Shown one piece after another: positions 1 to 30,420 of a DNA stretch of 64,000 nucleotides. Below the pieces are notes generated by a model. The model searched no databases and was not told the origin of the DNA. It saw only the letters and a list, made by a program, of their open reading frames with translations. Position numbers and translations under genes: made by a program. Location: positions 124,001-188,000 of the forward strand of contig JAZGTN010000002.1 of the NCBI GenBank assembly GCA_037783415.1. The letters are read 5' to 3'. Origin of the DNA: Leptasterias polaris (lineage: Eukaryota > Echinodermata > Asteroidea > Forcipulatida > Asteriidae). The stretch's first letter is position 1; each line of letters begins with the position of its first letter.

Positions 1-800
1 AATATTACTCAAATCAGCAGCTGCATGAATTGTCATCATCATAAACTACAACAAACACAATTTATAATCATAAAAACAATATATCAAAATAATACTTCCC
101 TAATCATTAATTATATAAATCCTGCTAAAGTCCCCAACAAGGGTCGAGGATACAATAATAGCAGGGTTCCTCCATAACAGTGGTCAACCAGCCAAATGCC
201 GGTTAAAACACCTGAGGACCAGTTAAAAGTGAAAAAGCTGACGGACTAGTGAAGTGACAAGCTAACTGGTCCTGCTGGCCAGTCACTGAAAAAGTTAAGG
301 GCAACCCTTGCAATAGTCAGCCCTTGTGGTTACCTCAAATGTCTTGAGACCATGGCACAATCCAAGGCACCTGACTGTAAATACTGCACTATCTGTGAAC
401 TGTTTTCTGTTTGCAAACAGTGTTAAAAGAGCAGACTGTCTGTAAAATGTGTACCGGTACATGGTGATCTCATAGTTTCTATAACTACGGGTGCACCACA
501 CAAAATAGAGGGAAACTCATGCGCGGAGCCTCATTAATAAAATGTAAATCCACAACATTTTTCTGTAAATCAAAGATAAGGTCGTGCCTTTTATGGATTG
601 TTGAAAACTGGTGCAATATCGTGCCCCTGGGGTTGTTGACATTAAATCTAGGGCATTTGGGGTACAATGTGTGTAATACAGAGGTTTTAGGAGCCTCACG
701 CCCTACTGGGCACCCAATACATAAGGTCTCAAATGATATGTGTAATACAAAGGTTTTAAGGGTGTCAGGATGTACTGATAATGCCTAGATAGTCAGTAGT
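1..800. other. Region downstream of VMP1, possible 3' UTR, with a repeat
   Basis: No coding potential is seen. About 175-300 holds a copy of the ACTGGTC/GCTGGCCAAATGCC repeat also found at 2090-2280 and, inverted, at 18040-18225. An imperfect direct repeat (GTGTAATACAGAGGTTTTAGG and a variant) lies at about 670-765. The VMP1 3' UTR must lie here, but I could not fix its end. Confidence 0.5.
175..300 (+). repeat. Dispersed repeat, GGCCAAATGCC family, copy 1
   Basis: Contains AACCAGCCAAATGCCGG and AACTGGTCCTGCTGGCCAG. The same pieces recur at 2090-2280 and, inverted, at 18040-18225. The family is not recognised. Confidence 0.55.
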
Positions 801-802
801 AC

Positions 803-20459
<19,657 letters not shown>

Positions 20460-20700
20460 GGCGAGGAATTTGTTGCAACAAATTCAGAAACCATCGGCTT
20501 AAGACGGATGAAACGTGTTCAACACTGGACGGCCATCACAATTAGAGTAGCACAAGTCCGTTTTGTCACAAGCGGAATAGAGGGCGCTGTAATGAGTTTG
20601 ATTTCAGGACTCTGTTTTTTGATGGTTAACATTATTTTGACATGTGCAATTGTTTGTTGTCAATAAGTATAAACATTTCAAATGCACAATTATTGGCGAT
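20460..20700 (-). promoter_or_regulatory. VMP1: Presumed VMP1 upstream region
   Basis: Immediately 5' of the VMP1 start. No TATA box is obvious and no core element can be assigned from the sequence alone. Confidence 0.3.
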
Positions 20701-20899
20701 TAATTATTTTGGTGTGTGGTTCATCCACTAAACAGTTGCTCAATTTCTATAGGTCGGGGATTCGTCTCTCTGTTCCCCGCACCAGGCAATCATTTGCGAA
20801 TCACAAAATGCTCATGGCAACCGTTTGTTGTGATTTTCTTTGGGCTTTATCAACAACAATTTGTTAATTTATTTCCCAAAGAACTTGTGGCAGTGATGT

Positions 20900-22900
20900 G
20901 CCACGTGATAGTGCTAAATGCATTGTGGGAATTTTAAAAAGGATGTCATATCTGGCAGCCATTTTGGATTTTATGTTTCTATGGTTCAAACAATGAATTT
21001 ATTTAATGCAAATGTTTTACTTTACAGGCCAAGAAATACTGAAGAATCACAAATCATGGCCTCATCATTGCACCCGGGCCCCCAAAGTTGGCGGGAAAAT
21101 CGATTGTGTCATCATGCTGTGGTTATTTGTGTCAGGTACCCTGCGTACAACATTGACAGTTCTAATTGTCACATCATGATGAAAGGAATCAGACTAAGTT
21201 CCTTCTGGCCTCGTTTTGGAAACCTTATAGGTCGAATGGAAGAAAAGCCAGAAGAACGGAGTGGCAGTTCTTATTCTCACATCATGAAAGGAATGTTCAG
21301 ACTAACTTTCCTTCTGGCCTCGTTTTGGATACCTGCGGTCCTTAGGTCGAATGGAAGAAAGAAAGATGGCTGCACCATGATAAAGGTCAATTCTCAACAA
21401 ACTACGTTAGGGGCGTGGCAACACCCCCGCTTTGTGCTCGACGAGCAAAAGGGCAAATCTACCATGCTCACCATCCAAGATATATTTTTGAAAATATCCT
21501 GTAAAAAAACCATCAAGAACCTGACCGCATTCTTAGATACGTAACAAAGTCCATTCTAGGATATCAAGGAATTTGACCCCCAGTCATTACACTTTGGAGA
21601 CTTTACTTAATTAGTGAGATGTGAGTTGATTTATTGGCCCTTAATTCCTCTCTGTGAAGTTTTAGTTTAACCCTTACATGCCTTAGGAGCCTAATCTATA
21701 CGGAAATCCTTGGCCATTAGATCCTACCACACTAATTAAGGTAATTAAAGATATATGTTAGGTGTATTGCCCAACAATTGTTACATCTAAGTGACTTCTG
21801 TACATGCCCAGCTATTGTCTAGGTCCATTTAGTTAACCAGTAATTGATTTATTACCCTAATTAGCTAAACTTCCTAATTAGGAAACACCACGACTTTACG
21901 CCGAGGAGCGAAAGGGCCAATGCACCACACAATCTAATTATATATTTTAAAAATACATGTGTATTTCCCAATACTTTTTACATCTAAGTGATTTCTTTAC
22001 ATGCCAGCTATTGTCTAAGAACATTTGAGTTCTTTAGCTACCCAGTAATTTGATTAAAACCTTCAAACGAGGCACCTGTTTCGGCCGAACGTACATTCGG
22101 ATGATCGTCAGTCATGACTGTCACATGTAATAAATCACTTAAGAGGGCTTGCAAGGGCTTATCTCCCATTTTCTAACCGCAGAAATGACTGCAAGACATC
22201 AAAGGACTCCCAGCTAGTTGGGGAACAGATGTTTTCAATCAACTCAATGGGTCCAGGACTTTTGGCGACCACGCGCGTGACTTCGGTGTCATTGACATTA
22301 ACCAGGCGGCCATTGCTTTGTGTACAAACTAATGCACAGGCACAATGGAGGGATTTTTTTCTCTCAGCCCCTCTGACCCAAGTCACCGACCCCTGTTGAT
22401 TGACACCCCTTTCAGACTGTGTCTAATGGTACTGGTGAGGATATCATGGAGTATCGCATGGCTGGGATTTACCACGTGGGTGCTGTTATGTTTTTCTTGA
22501 CTTGTGACAGCCGCGTCTGACAGCGTCACTCGCTGCAAGGTTGTATTACCCTTATTAGCTAAGCTTTTAAACGCAGTGGAGCGAAAGGGCCAATTACCAC
22601 ACAATCCAATATATTAATTGTTTGAAAAATCCTGATTTTTTAAATAAAAATAATGATAATGATAATAATCTAGGGGCTGACCCCCTCTTAGATAATGGAA
22701 TGGTCTATTCTATGATATCACGTTGTTTGACTCCCCCAGTCATTACACTTTGAGAAATGACTTAATTAGTGATTATGTGGTACCATAAAATGGCCCTTTC
22801 GCTCATCAGCAGAGGGGTTTTTAAAGTAATTATAGCCATTAGTCAAACTGACGCATTATGACCACTTGTTCTCTCTCCGTAATTACCATGCCATTACTAG
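20900..22900. repeat. Repeat-rich intergenic block
   Basis: Two near-copies of a segment with AAAGGAATCAGACTAAGTTC-type sequence and CTTCTGGCCTCGTTTTGG lie at about 21170-21245 and 21285-21360. CCCAGTCATTACACTTTG occurs at 21580 and 22731. GAGCGAAAGGGCCAAT-type motifs occur at 21906 and 22580. A 627-base plus-strand open frame here (20918-21544) runs through these repeats and has no recognisable domain, so I do not call it a gene. Confidence 0.6.
22070..22560. repeat. Dispersed repeat, copy 1 of 2
   Basis: From TTCAAACGAGGCACC to GCGTCACTCGCTGCAAGGTT this matches 34850-35215 in the same orientation. Shared blocks include GAACAGATGTTTTCAATCA, TGTTGATTGACACCCCTT and GCTGGGATTTACCACGTGGG. The ends are not resolved. 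Confidence 0.75.
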
Positions 22901-22944
22901 ATTACAATTCTGCCGGTTACAATTTGTAAACGAAATGTCCATAC

Positions 22945-22953
22945 AATAAAAGG
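22945..22953 (+). promoter_or_regulatory. Possible TATA-like element
   Basis: AATAAAAGG lies about 170 bp upstream of the ATG at 23118. It is offered only as a candidate. Confidence 0.2.
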
Positions 22954-23117
22954 ATGCAAACACGTACTTTTGAGAGTGAATAACCAACCACTTTTAGCTT
23001 CGATTTCTGTCAAAAACTCTGCTGTTGGTGCACGTGTCACTTCTGTCAGGAATTTTGCTGTTGGTGCGTGTGTGTGTTGTTTCTGGGGTATTAGAAGATT
23101 ATCAGGAAATAGTGAAG

Positions 23118-25610
23118 ATGGGAAAAGCTTATTCTCGAAAGGCTAAATGGAGAGGATGGAACCATCGTATACTGTCATTGGTGGTTGTCTTATTCATCCT
23201 ACAAATCGCACCGGTCCATACAACGGGTAAGTTATCATGTTTTTAATCTGGGACCATTTTCATGGCGTTACTGCGGAATTCTGCACTTTGCTACCCGGGT
23301 ACATAATTTCTGTGGCTAAATCGCAGACTTTCTCCGAGTAATGCCTTGTGAACACATTCAACTGGAAAAAACGCACTACACTGGTGGATAAGCGCAGGAT
23401 TCTGAAAATTTGGCCTAAGCACAATTATAGGCATGTTTAATAGCATTAAATAAGCAGTACTTTCTGTTTAACAATGGCAGCCATATTTATTTCAAATGGA
23501 GGCTATTTTGTATGATAAAACACAACTCTTGAAGTCAGAGTTCTAGAATCTTCATTTTGGTGTCTAAGTTTGACGAGTCTATCAGTTCAAAAAGAATGTT
23601 TTCGAAAATGTAGGTTTGTAATGGCCTCGCATTTTTAAAATGATGGCCAGTTCGCATACTACACACTAACTTGGAGAATAAGAGGTATAACATTTAGATT
23701 TTGGAGTCTAGTAATAGATTTTAAAAGTACAATAGTTTGAAATGAGCATTTTTAAAAGTGTCAGACTTGAAGGCCAAATTGTGTCAAAATGGCAGCCATA
23801 TTTTGATATGAATCGGCGGCCATTTCGCAAAAGGGATACTACACAGTAGCCTAAATTTCATAGATGACACTAGCCTATATCTAATTTTGGTAAAATGCAC
23901 ATGCCCCAAGTTTCATGCTATAACAACAAAGTGCACACAATTCCCTTTATCTGCTGGACTATATAATTATAATACTGCAGATCTTGGTGTATCTGAGAAT
24001 GCAGATGATACAAGCACGCTGTCTCGAATTTCATAGTACCCGGTAACCAATACCAACTCATATTTTGGCCACCATTGAGTTGTGTATAATATTCCACAGA
24101 CACCCCGACATCGATTTTTCCCCGTTAACAGTGTCTCTGGTGTTTAATCAAGAATAAAAAGAAAAATGTAGATTTTGTTGACGTGCTGACAGCAAGACCT
24201 TATTATTCACATTTTAGTCACCATGGTAACTTGTGATAAAGGGAGACGCCAATATGTTCGTTGTGACACAGTTTAATTTAGGCACTATATTGACTATTGA
24301 TAAGAGATGCAAATTGCAAACGGATTGGGATGGACTTGTGATGTGGTCACCTCAGGATATCGTCATCTTACGTTTATGATGTCATCATCCTGCGGTAAAA
24401 TATCTCAAGATCTCAACATGTCAGATGGCATTTCCAGAGCTCCGTACGTAGAATATTATACTGTCAGGGAAATCCAGGTTTTGATAGCCTTGGTTTAGGC
24501 GCGCTTGTGTGACAGGGAATTCTGTTCTCCGGAGATTCTGCCCCCCCCCCCCTCCTCCGCCATCGTCAAATTGTGCAGACATTCGTCTGATAGCGCCCTC
24601 GTTTGAATAAACTTCTTTCGATCCATGTTAGTTTACCGTATGGTAATGCATTGCTTTACGGTGCCAATGAAGGTGACCTAACTCGTCCGCAAAGGCTACA
24701 AAACAGGGCTGCCAGACTAATTTTTCTTGTTGCTCGTGACCATCCGAGCGCACCGTTGTTACGTCGCCTTCATTGGCTACCAATTCGAGCGCGCATAAAT
24801 TTCAAACTTCTTGTCATTGTATACAAGTGTATCAACTCTATGGCACCTTCATATCTCCATGAACTCATCTCTTTCAACACATCTGTCTATGCCACCCGCT
24901 CATCATCTGACAAAACACGTCTCCATAACCCCACAACCAGACTAAGTCGCGTACCGGAGATCGATCGTGCCTTTCAAGCTGTTGCTGCCCGGCTGTGGGA
25001 TTCCCTTCCCCGTAACACCCGGGAAGCTAACGCACTTCAGCCCGTTTATTTGTTTAATCAGGCCATAATGTTATTTTGCTTATTATAGTTTTTTGTAAAG
25101 CGCCCCGATCTTTGTTATGGCGCTATACAAATGCTTATGGGGGACACTTACACACCGGGGACTAATCGGACACCATTGCAAGACAGCCTTGATGAAGGTT
25201 AAGAATCAAGGCTAAGGCTTTATAAACTTCAAAATGTATATAATTTTTAACAATCGGATGATTTCAATAGTTTCAGACATAACCACCTTTGAGAACGTTA
25301 GGCCTAGTTGTCAGAGCGACAGAGAGGTCTTTAGCAACACTTGTGACTTTTCTACATTACAGCCCAGGCCCTTTCTAAGTCTGCCTACTTCAACAGGATT
25401 TGCGAGGGATGCGCACTAAAGAACCAAGTTTTGCAGTCGACGACGGTAGCGAAGAGTGTTTTTCACTGTGGGATGATCTGCATGAACGATGCATCAGGTT
25501 GTGATCTCTTCGACTGGGCCAAAGGGGGCCAGTGTAACGTTTACACCCAGGCTGTCCGCTTGGAGTGGCGGGTCGACGCTGAGTACCGTGCTTATGCAAT
25601 TGCCCAATAA
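23118..25610 (+). CDS. Small secreted or membrane-anchored protein with PAN/apple-like cysteine core, two exons, 118 aa
   Basis: Exons are 23118-23226 and 25363-25610, joined in phase 1 (ACGG|gtaagt, and acceptor TACATTACAG). Residues 1-18 are basic, 19-33 are hydrophobic (LSLVVVLFILQIAPV), and TTAQA follows, which looks like a signal peptide with a long n-region or a signal anchor. The rest has six cysteines, at 50, 53, 72, 76, 83 and 94. The spacing C72-x3-C76-x6-C83-x10-C94, with LFDW after C83 and NVY after C94, matches the core of PAN/apple domains, which bind protein or carbohydrate outside the cell. Function is unknown. The stop codon overlaps an AATAAA at 25606-25611. The intron holds AATGGCNGCCAT repeats and a LINE tail. 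The second exon is too short and too spliced to stand out as a long ORF, so the two-exon model needs transcript support. Confidence 0.65.
23250..23400. repeat. Diverged relative of the 10168-10369 MITE
   Basis: GGGACCATTTTCATGGCG, CTGCGGAATTCTGCAC and similar pieces resemble the CCAATTTCATGGCTCTGCTTA end, but decayed. Confidence 0.4.
23450..23850. repeat. Degenerate repeats around ATGGCAGCCAT
   Basis: The near-palindrome AATGGCAGCCATATTT occurs at about 23474 and 23789, with related GATGGCCAG and GGCGGCCATTTCGCA. Spacing is irregular, at about 150 bp. It lies in the intron of the PAN-like gene. Confidence 0.5.
24615..25130 (+). mobile_element. CR1-like LINE, 3'-terminal fragment
   Basis: An open stretch encodes only the C-terminal end of a non-LTR polyprotein: RPQRLQNRAARLIF, LLRRLHWLPIRARINFK, then AFQAVAARLWDSLPRNTRE. 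A TAG follows, then TGTAAAGCGCCCCGATCTT and GGCGCTATACAAATGC, a typical CR1/L2-like 3' end. The RT palm and endonuclease are missing, so this is a dead 5'-truncated copy in the intron of the PAN-like gene. Confidence 0.85.
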
Positions 25611-25611
25611 A

Positions 25612-26560
25612 GACAAACACGTCATCAAATCATCTCACGGTATTGGTAGTTTTAAATTTTAATAATGACAATTCACCATTCTTTGTGATTTGACCTGTAA
25701 CATAGCTATCACTTTCTTATGTAAAATAACCGCCAAGAGGTGGCGCCCTTTACGTAACATGTAAAGCTTGAGACATGTCGGTAGCCCTAAAACACGCACG
25801 GAGTTGAGTCCACAAACATTGTTTCTCAAAGAGTCTTTGATATAATCTGCCCAGTATCTTTACATAAACTAAACCTATTGGAGTTACCAGACTACTTGAA
25901 ATAGCGTAACAAGTTAATATAATATACTTATATGTATTTTGAGATTTATTTTATGAAAAACTATAAAAAGAATTCATTCACTTTATCTTAAAAAATTGTT
26001 GTATCCCACACTCGCGCACATAGAAACAAAAACACTTAATGGTTTTCTCACAAATTATGACTTAAACGAAAGTATACTTTACGTATAAACAGGCCGAGTA
26101 TGAAAATTTTCCCGACCCTTCTTTTTTTAAATTTTTTTTTATTAAGAATCATATGTATTAATTTAAGAGTGATCAAGGAAAGTGCCCAAAAATATTTAAT
26201 GTAAAAGGTTTAAAACATCATGACCTTGGACTATTGCATAGCCATACAGTGTCATCAAAACATTTGATCTGAAGTTTTTCAAATACAGTCTGAATTTTTG
26301 TTTAAACTCAACATTGTTGCGGATATAAAGCAGATGTCGAAACAGAGAGCAGTTACGTTTGTAGAGCATTATTAGAAAACTGAAAAAATTGAAACAATGC
26401 TTTCATATGACGACCGATGTACAAAAACAATATTATGAATTCTTATAAAGTTCCTGCAAGTACCATCCTCATAAGAAAATAAAGTACACCTGAAAAGCTG
26501 AAAGACTACCAGGTGAGGTTTTTCGGTGACACCATGTACAATCTTTTTGAGTAGGTGGAT
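25612..26560. other. Intergenic, AT-rich, no gene seen
   Basis: No domain-bearing frame or clear repeat ends could be identified. Confidence 0.5.
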
Positions 26561-26564
26561 TGAC

Positions 26565-26745
26565 AACTCAAAGTTTCGATCAGTATGCTCTGATCGTCTT
26601 CAGGAAGATACTGGACTATGTTGCTGGATGTTCTGCTTATAAGTAGCATCCAAGCAGCATCCAACAGCTGTACAGAGTCCAGCATCCTCCTGATGAAGAC
26701 GATCAGAGCATACCGATCAAAACGTCAAACCACCAGTTCTTCTCA
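26565..26745. repeat. Foldback repeat around GACGATCAGAGCATAC
   Basis: GATCAGTATGCTCTGATCGTC at the left is mirrored by GACGATCAGAGCATACCGATC at the right. The loop contains two short direct repeats of TAGCATCCAAGCAGCATCC type. No ORF. Confidence 0.7.
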
Positions 26746-26877
26746 GAACCACCACTCTTCAAATAGATTTTACTCTCGCCATTCAAAGTTTCAAATCCTA
26801 CTAATCTAAAAGACTGTCAAACTCAATAAATAAATACTATTTTAAAGACACCCATAAGTCTGTTAAAGGTGCCCAAT

Positions 26878-26940
26878 TTCGTGGCCCCACTTACCGCGGT
26901 ATTCTGTGCTTACGGCCCATGGAACATTTAGCTTTACGGG
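26878..26940. repeat. MITE end related to 10168-10369
   Basis: GTGCCCAATTTCGTGGCCCC, CTTACCGCGGTATTCTGTGC and TTACGG match the left arm of that family. Confidence 0.45.
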
Positions 26941-27269
26941 GCAACAAACTCAAGCAGTGCCATGATGGACGCATCATCTGAGCAAAACTCATTGGCCATT
27001 GCGGTCATGTTCGGGTCAGTGCTGTACACATTAGTACCTGAAGACCTAATTGCCAATGGGAATATGTTTAAGTAGAATAGTTACAGGTAAATTTCTGACC
27101 ATATGTCTTAGTAGATGATTAATGGCCTTCTGGTGCTGGTTAAAATGCTATTTGGTGCTCCACACCAGTCAAATTATGCATACGTCCAAAAATAGTTAAT
27201 AAATTTTACGCTCGCTTAAAATGTAATGGCGCCCTCTAGCTAGATAGTTGTTGTCTTGAAGAGTGGGTA

Positions 27270-28950
27270 TATACTGCCAATTCAGTTCCCATACAGCCTT
27301 GGACAACCATTCACTAAATTCTAAAATAGTAACCCCAAATAGCCACAATTTGCATGTATAAATGCTAGAATGAAGTTTTAGACGTGAGGCTCCGCTGAAC
27401 GCTGGAGAAGAAAAGGGAGATCTTCCTTGCCTCCGTGTTAAAAAAAACGCACTATGCCCGATATGTGGGCAGAAGGTATCCCCAATGTTCCCATACTTTA
27501 AGACACTATTTTCCTATTGTACAGAAGTAAACCCCAAAAGGAAAAAAACCAAAACATCCTTTACAGAATTCAAGAGATTCCAAGTCACAATAGGGGTACA
27601 CCATGCCAGATAACGAGAAAATTGTGTTTTTATAATACAGCCTTACCACAAGGATTGGACGGGGCTGGGAAGGAGAAGGGCCAAATAAGGAAAGACGTCA
27701 ATCGATGGGTGCACCAACGGTCTCCACATAGGGGCAGAGTGGGTAGCCTACGTTATAATGATGATGAATGATAAATCACCGTGGCTTATTTCGATTGCAA
27801 CAATCAAAATAAGCCGGATATAAACGTGCCCACATTCCCTGGCAATTGTTTTACGTTGTTTTCACTGAATCGTATTTACAAAAAATCATAGATTAATTTT
27901 CACTGGCTGTTCGTGCAGTGTTATTATCTAAAGAGAGTGAATGGATGTAGGCCTACTATTCGGAAAAAGAAGCACCTTCCCTATAAAATAACTCCTATAG
28001 GCCTATGAGATATAATTTTACTAAGGTTTGCAGAGATTCAAAACCATCCCGCCTGTAATACACCTTTCTTAATATTTATGCACGACGTCATCATTACAAT
28101 CACAAACGAGGCTACCCGCGCAGTGCCACCAGTAAACCAAAAGCCCCACCTCAATTTTCATCGCCTGCAGCCTCGTTTTGGATTACAATAATGACGCCAT
28201 ACATGAATACCAAGAAGGGCGCACAGAGAGTCATATTATACCGTGTAATACGTTATCTTCAATTTGCTCATTAAATTCAACTCTTTACATAGAGTCTTGT
28301 GGGGCTGCCAAAGAAAAAAATTAATAAAATGAACTCATTTGAATGTTAAATTGAAAATCGATTAGTCATCGTAGTATGTGGACTGCGCGTCTCTTCTCGA
28401 TAGATATTTCATTTGGTAGAGTTGCTTTGACAGCATCCAAAGATGCACTCTTTTTCTCGTAATCTCATGGAACAAACAATACGGTAAGATGGGATTACAT
28501 GCTCAGGACAATGGTATCACAGGGGTTACGCTCAATTATATAGTCAAAAACTACCGCAGAATCTCTTGGGATAACGGCATCTTTGTTGTTACAGTCATAC
28601 CTCAAGTGATGATGACGGGCAATAAAAGTACTTCGTAAGAGTGATGGATTAATGCGCCGCATGACCATGGCATCTGACGATTTCGAGTGCTTAGTAAATT
28701 CTAAATTCTAAAAGAGGAGAGTGAAAGAGAGAAACAACATAATTAAACTGCTCCCAGATGCAGGCAAAATATTTCTGCCAGTGTTGCCATGGGAACTCGC
28801 ATTAAACAACCACTGAACGTCCTCGACGCTTTTGATTGGCCGACCATTGGCAGTCTAAAACCCCCATTTTCAAGCCTTGACGATGACAAAGTGGCAATCA
28901 AGACGACGGGGCTAACTTCTTAAAAAGATACAATGACACTGCTCGTCGTA
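27270..28950. other. Intergenic region upstream of the GPCR
   Basis: 27510-27775 contains a short plus-strand frame ending KDVNRWVHQRSPHRGRV. It faintly recalls LINE C-terminal tails but is too weak to classify. No gene is seen in the rest. Confidence 0.35.
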
Positions 28951-29110
28951 GTAATATTGGCGTGGACTGTCCTTCGTCCAACACTCCCCAGGCTGTGATG
29001 CTTTTTTGCCCCGCGGTTTGAAGCAACTCGACACGGTCACGACGAACATAATCGCAAGAAAATAAGTGGACAAAGACATAATCTAGACCCGCGAATGAGA
29101 ATTCTGGTAA
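28950..29110 (+). promoter_or_regulatory. Candidate 5' UTR exon of the GPCR gene
   Basis: A possible donor, ATTCTG|gtaagtttg, ends a stretch at about 29107. The sequence before the GPCR ATG carries a possible acceptor (TTTTTCTGCCAG, ending at 30382). Joining them would give a spliced 5' UTR. This is an inference from splice-like sites only. Confidence 0.25.
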
Positions 29111-29989
29111 GTTTGTCTACATCATCTGGCAATAGATAACATATTTTCAATATGCTTTTTGGTTGCAGGCCTAATTTTGTTCGATAGCAATTTGTCTAAT
29201 CGTCTATGTGAATTGTGGAGATAATTCTGTAGCAAAGGTACAAGCGTTTTTTGTGTTTTCCCTAAAGTATCTTTTCAACGCATAAACTGTTTTTCCTCTC
29301 GGGTATATATAATAGTATACAAATATTGACTGTCTTGGTTAAAAACTATACGACTCCCGAGGTGATCTTGGGCGCGTTCGATTTTGCAACACCTCATAGT
29401 CATACATTGTGCAATAGACGTCAAGGTCCCAAAAAGCTTCGGTATAGTACAGTGGTTGCTGTGGATTTAGTACACTGTTTACCCGAACGGGTTGTGCGTG
29501 TGTTTGGTCAACAGTGATAAGGGAAAACAGTGAAGATGCCGACTGCATTCGTCTTTCCACAAACCCCATTAGTTTTACCACATGCTCCCAAAACAAACGT
29601 CTTTCAAAAATACTAACACGATTTGTATTTACAGTATCGTAAAGCATTGAGTGTACAGTGCTTATTACACACTGGAGGAAGGCTAAAATTAAAGAGATCA
29701 TCTTTCTGATGACATGTAATAATTACATTGGAGTTAAAGATTAAATATGGATTGGCTTTACTCTTTATATTATAGACTGTTGGAATAATTGCACTGTAGA
29801 TTTGGTCGTAGGGCGAACAGAATACACGGGAAATTTGATCGTAAGAAATATTAATATTTATCCCTTGTGCAATTATTACCTGTTAATAGTCAAAGAAAAA
29901 TGAACGAAATATTGGGGAATTGTACTTTTTTTCTCTTCAAAAGGGTTTCCAAAATAAAGCCCGGATCAGTTTACGCTAAAAACGAATGT

Positions 29990-30115
29990 TTAATAGATGT
30001 TAAATTTGCATCGGGGATAAAGATTACTTGGTTTTACCAAGACACCGATGTGTGTAAAGTACTGTATACTCATTACTTTCCCGAGTTAAGTCCTGTAAAA
30101 AATAAACAAAATATA
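29990..30115 (-). repeat. SINE family C body fragment
   Basis: TTTGCATCGGGGATAAAGAT, ACACCGATGTGTGTAAAGTAC and ATACTCATTACTTTCCCGAG match 3360-3480 and 3605-3725. Confidence 0.7.
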
Positions 30116-30420
30116 CATGTGCTTGGGAATAAAGCTGGATGATTTTGAATTACCTTAAATTAATAGGTTTTCACCTTCACTTGGGTATGGTGGCCCTGAA
30201 AAGACTTCTCAAAACGCAAGTACGTGTGCAAGTATTTGCGATGTTGCATATTTTTCTCGTGTGTGCGCCCACCTTTTGCGGTTCGCATTGTCCTTTCTAG
30301 GCAACAGTACAGTAGTCTTAGTTATCACTAAAAAGGGTTTAATGGATTTACCCCTAACTACAATTGACGTTTTTCTGCCAGGCAAGGCTCTGACTGAACG
30401 GACAATTGAAAGATACAGCA

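Noticed and set aside
20918..21544. 627-base plus-strand open frame (208 codons) just upstream of VMP1
   Set aside because: It runs through two internal direct repeats (CTTCTGGCCTCGTTTTGG), has no domain or signal, and similar repeat pieces lie around it. It is most likely a chance frame in repeats.
27517..27771. 84-codon frame with a possible LINE-like C-terminus
   Set aside because: The resemblance is limited to a few residues (DVNRWVHQRSP). It begins without a proper start context and shows no domain.
30406..30420. Upstream TTG start giving five more residues to the GPCR
   Set aside because: Non-ATG initiation is unlikely when an ATG with a purine-containing context follows directly at 30421.
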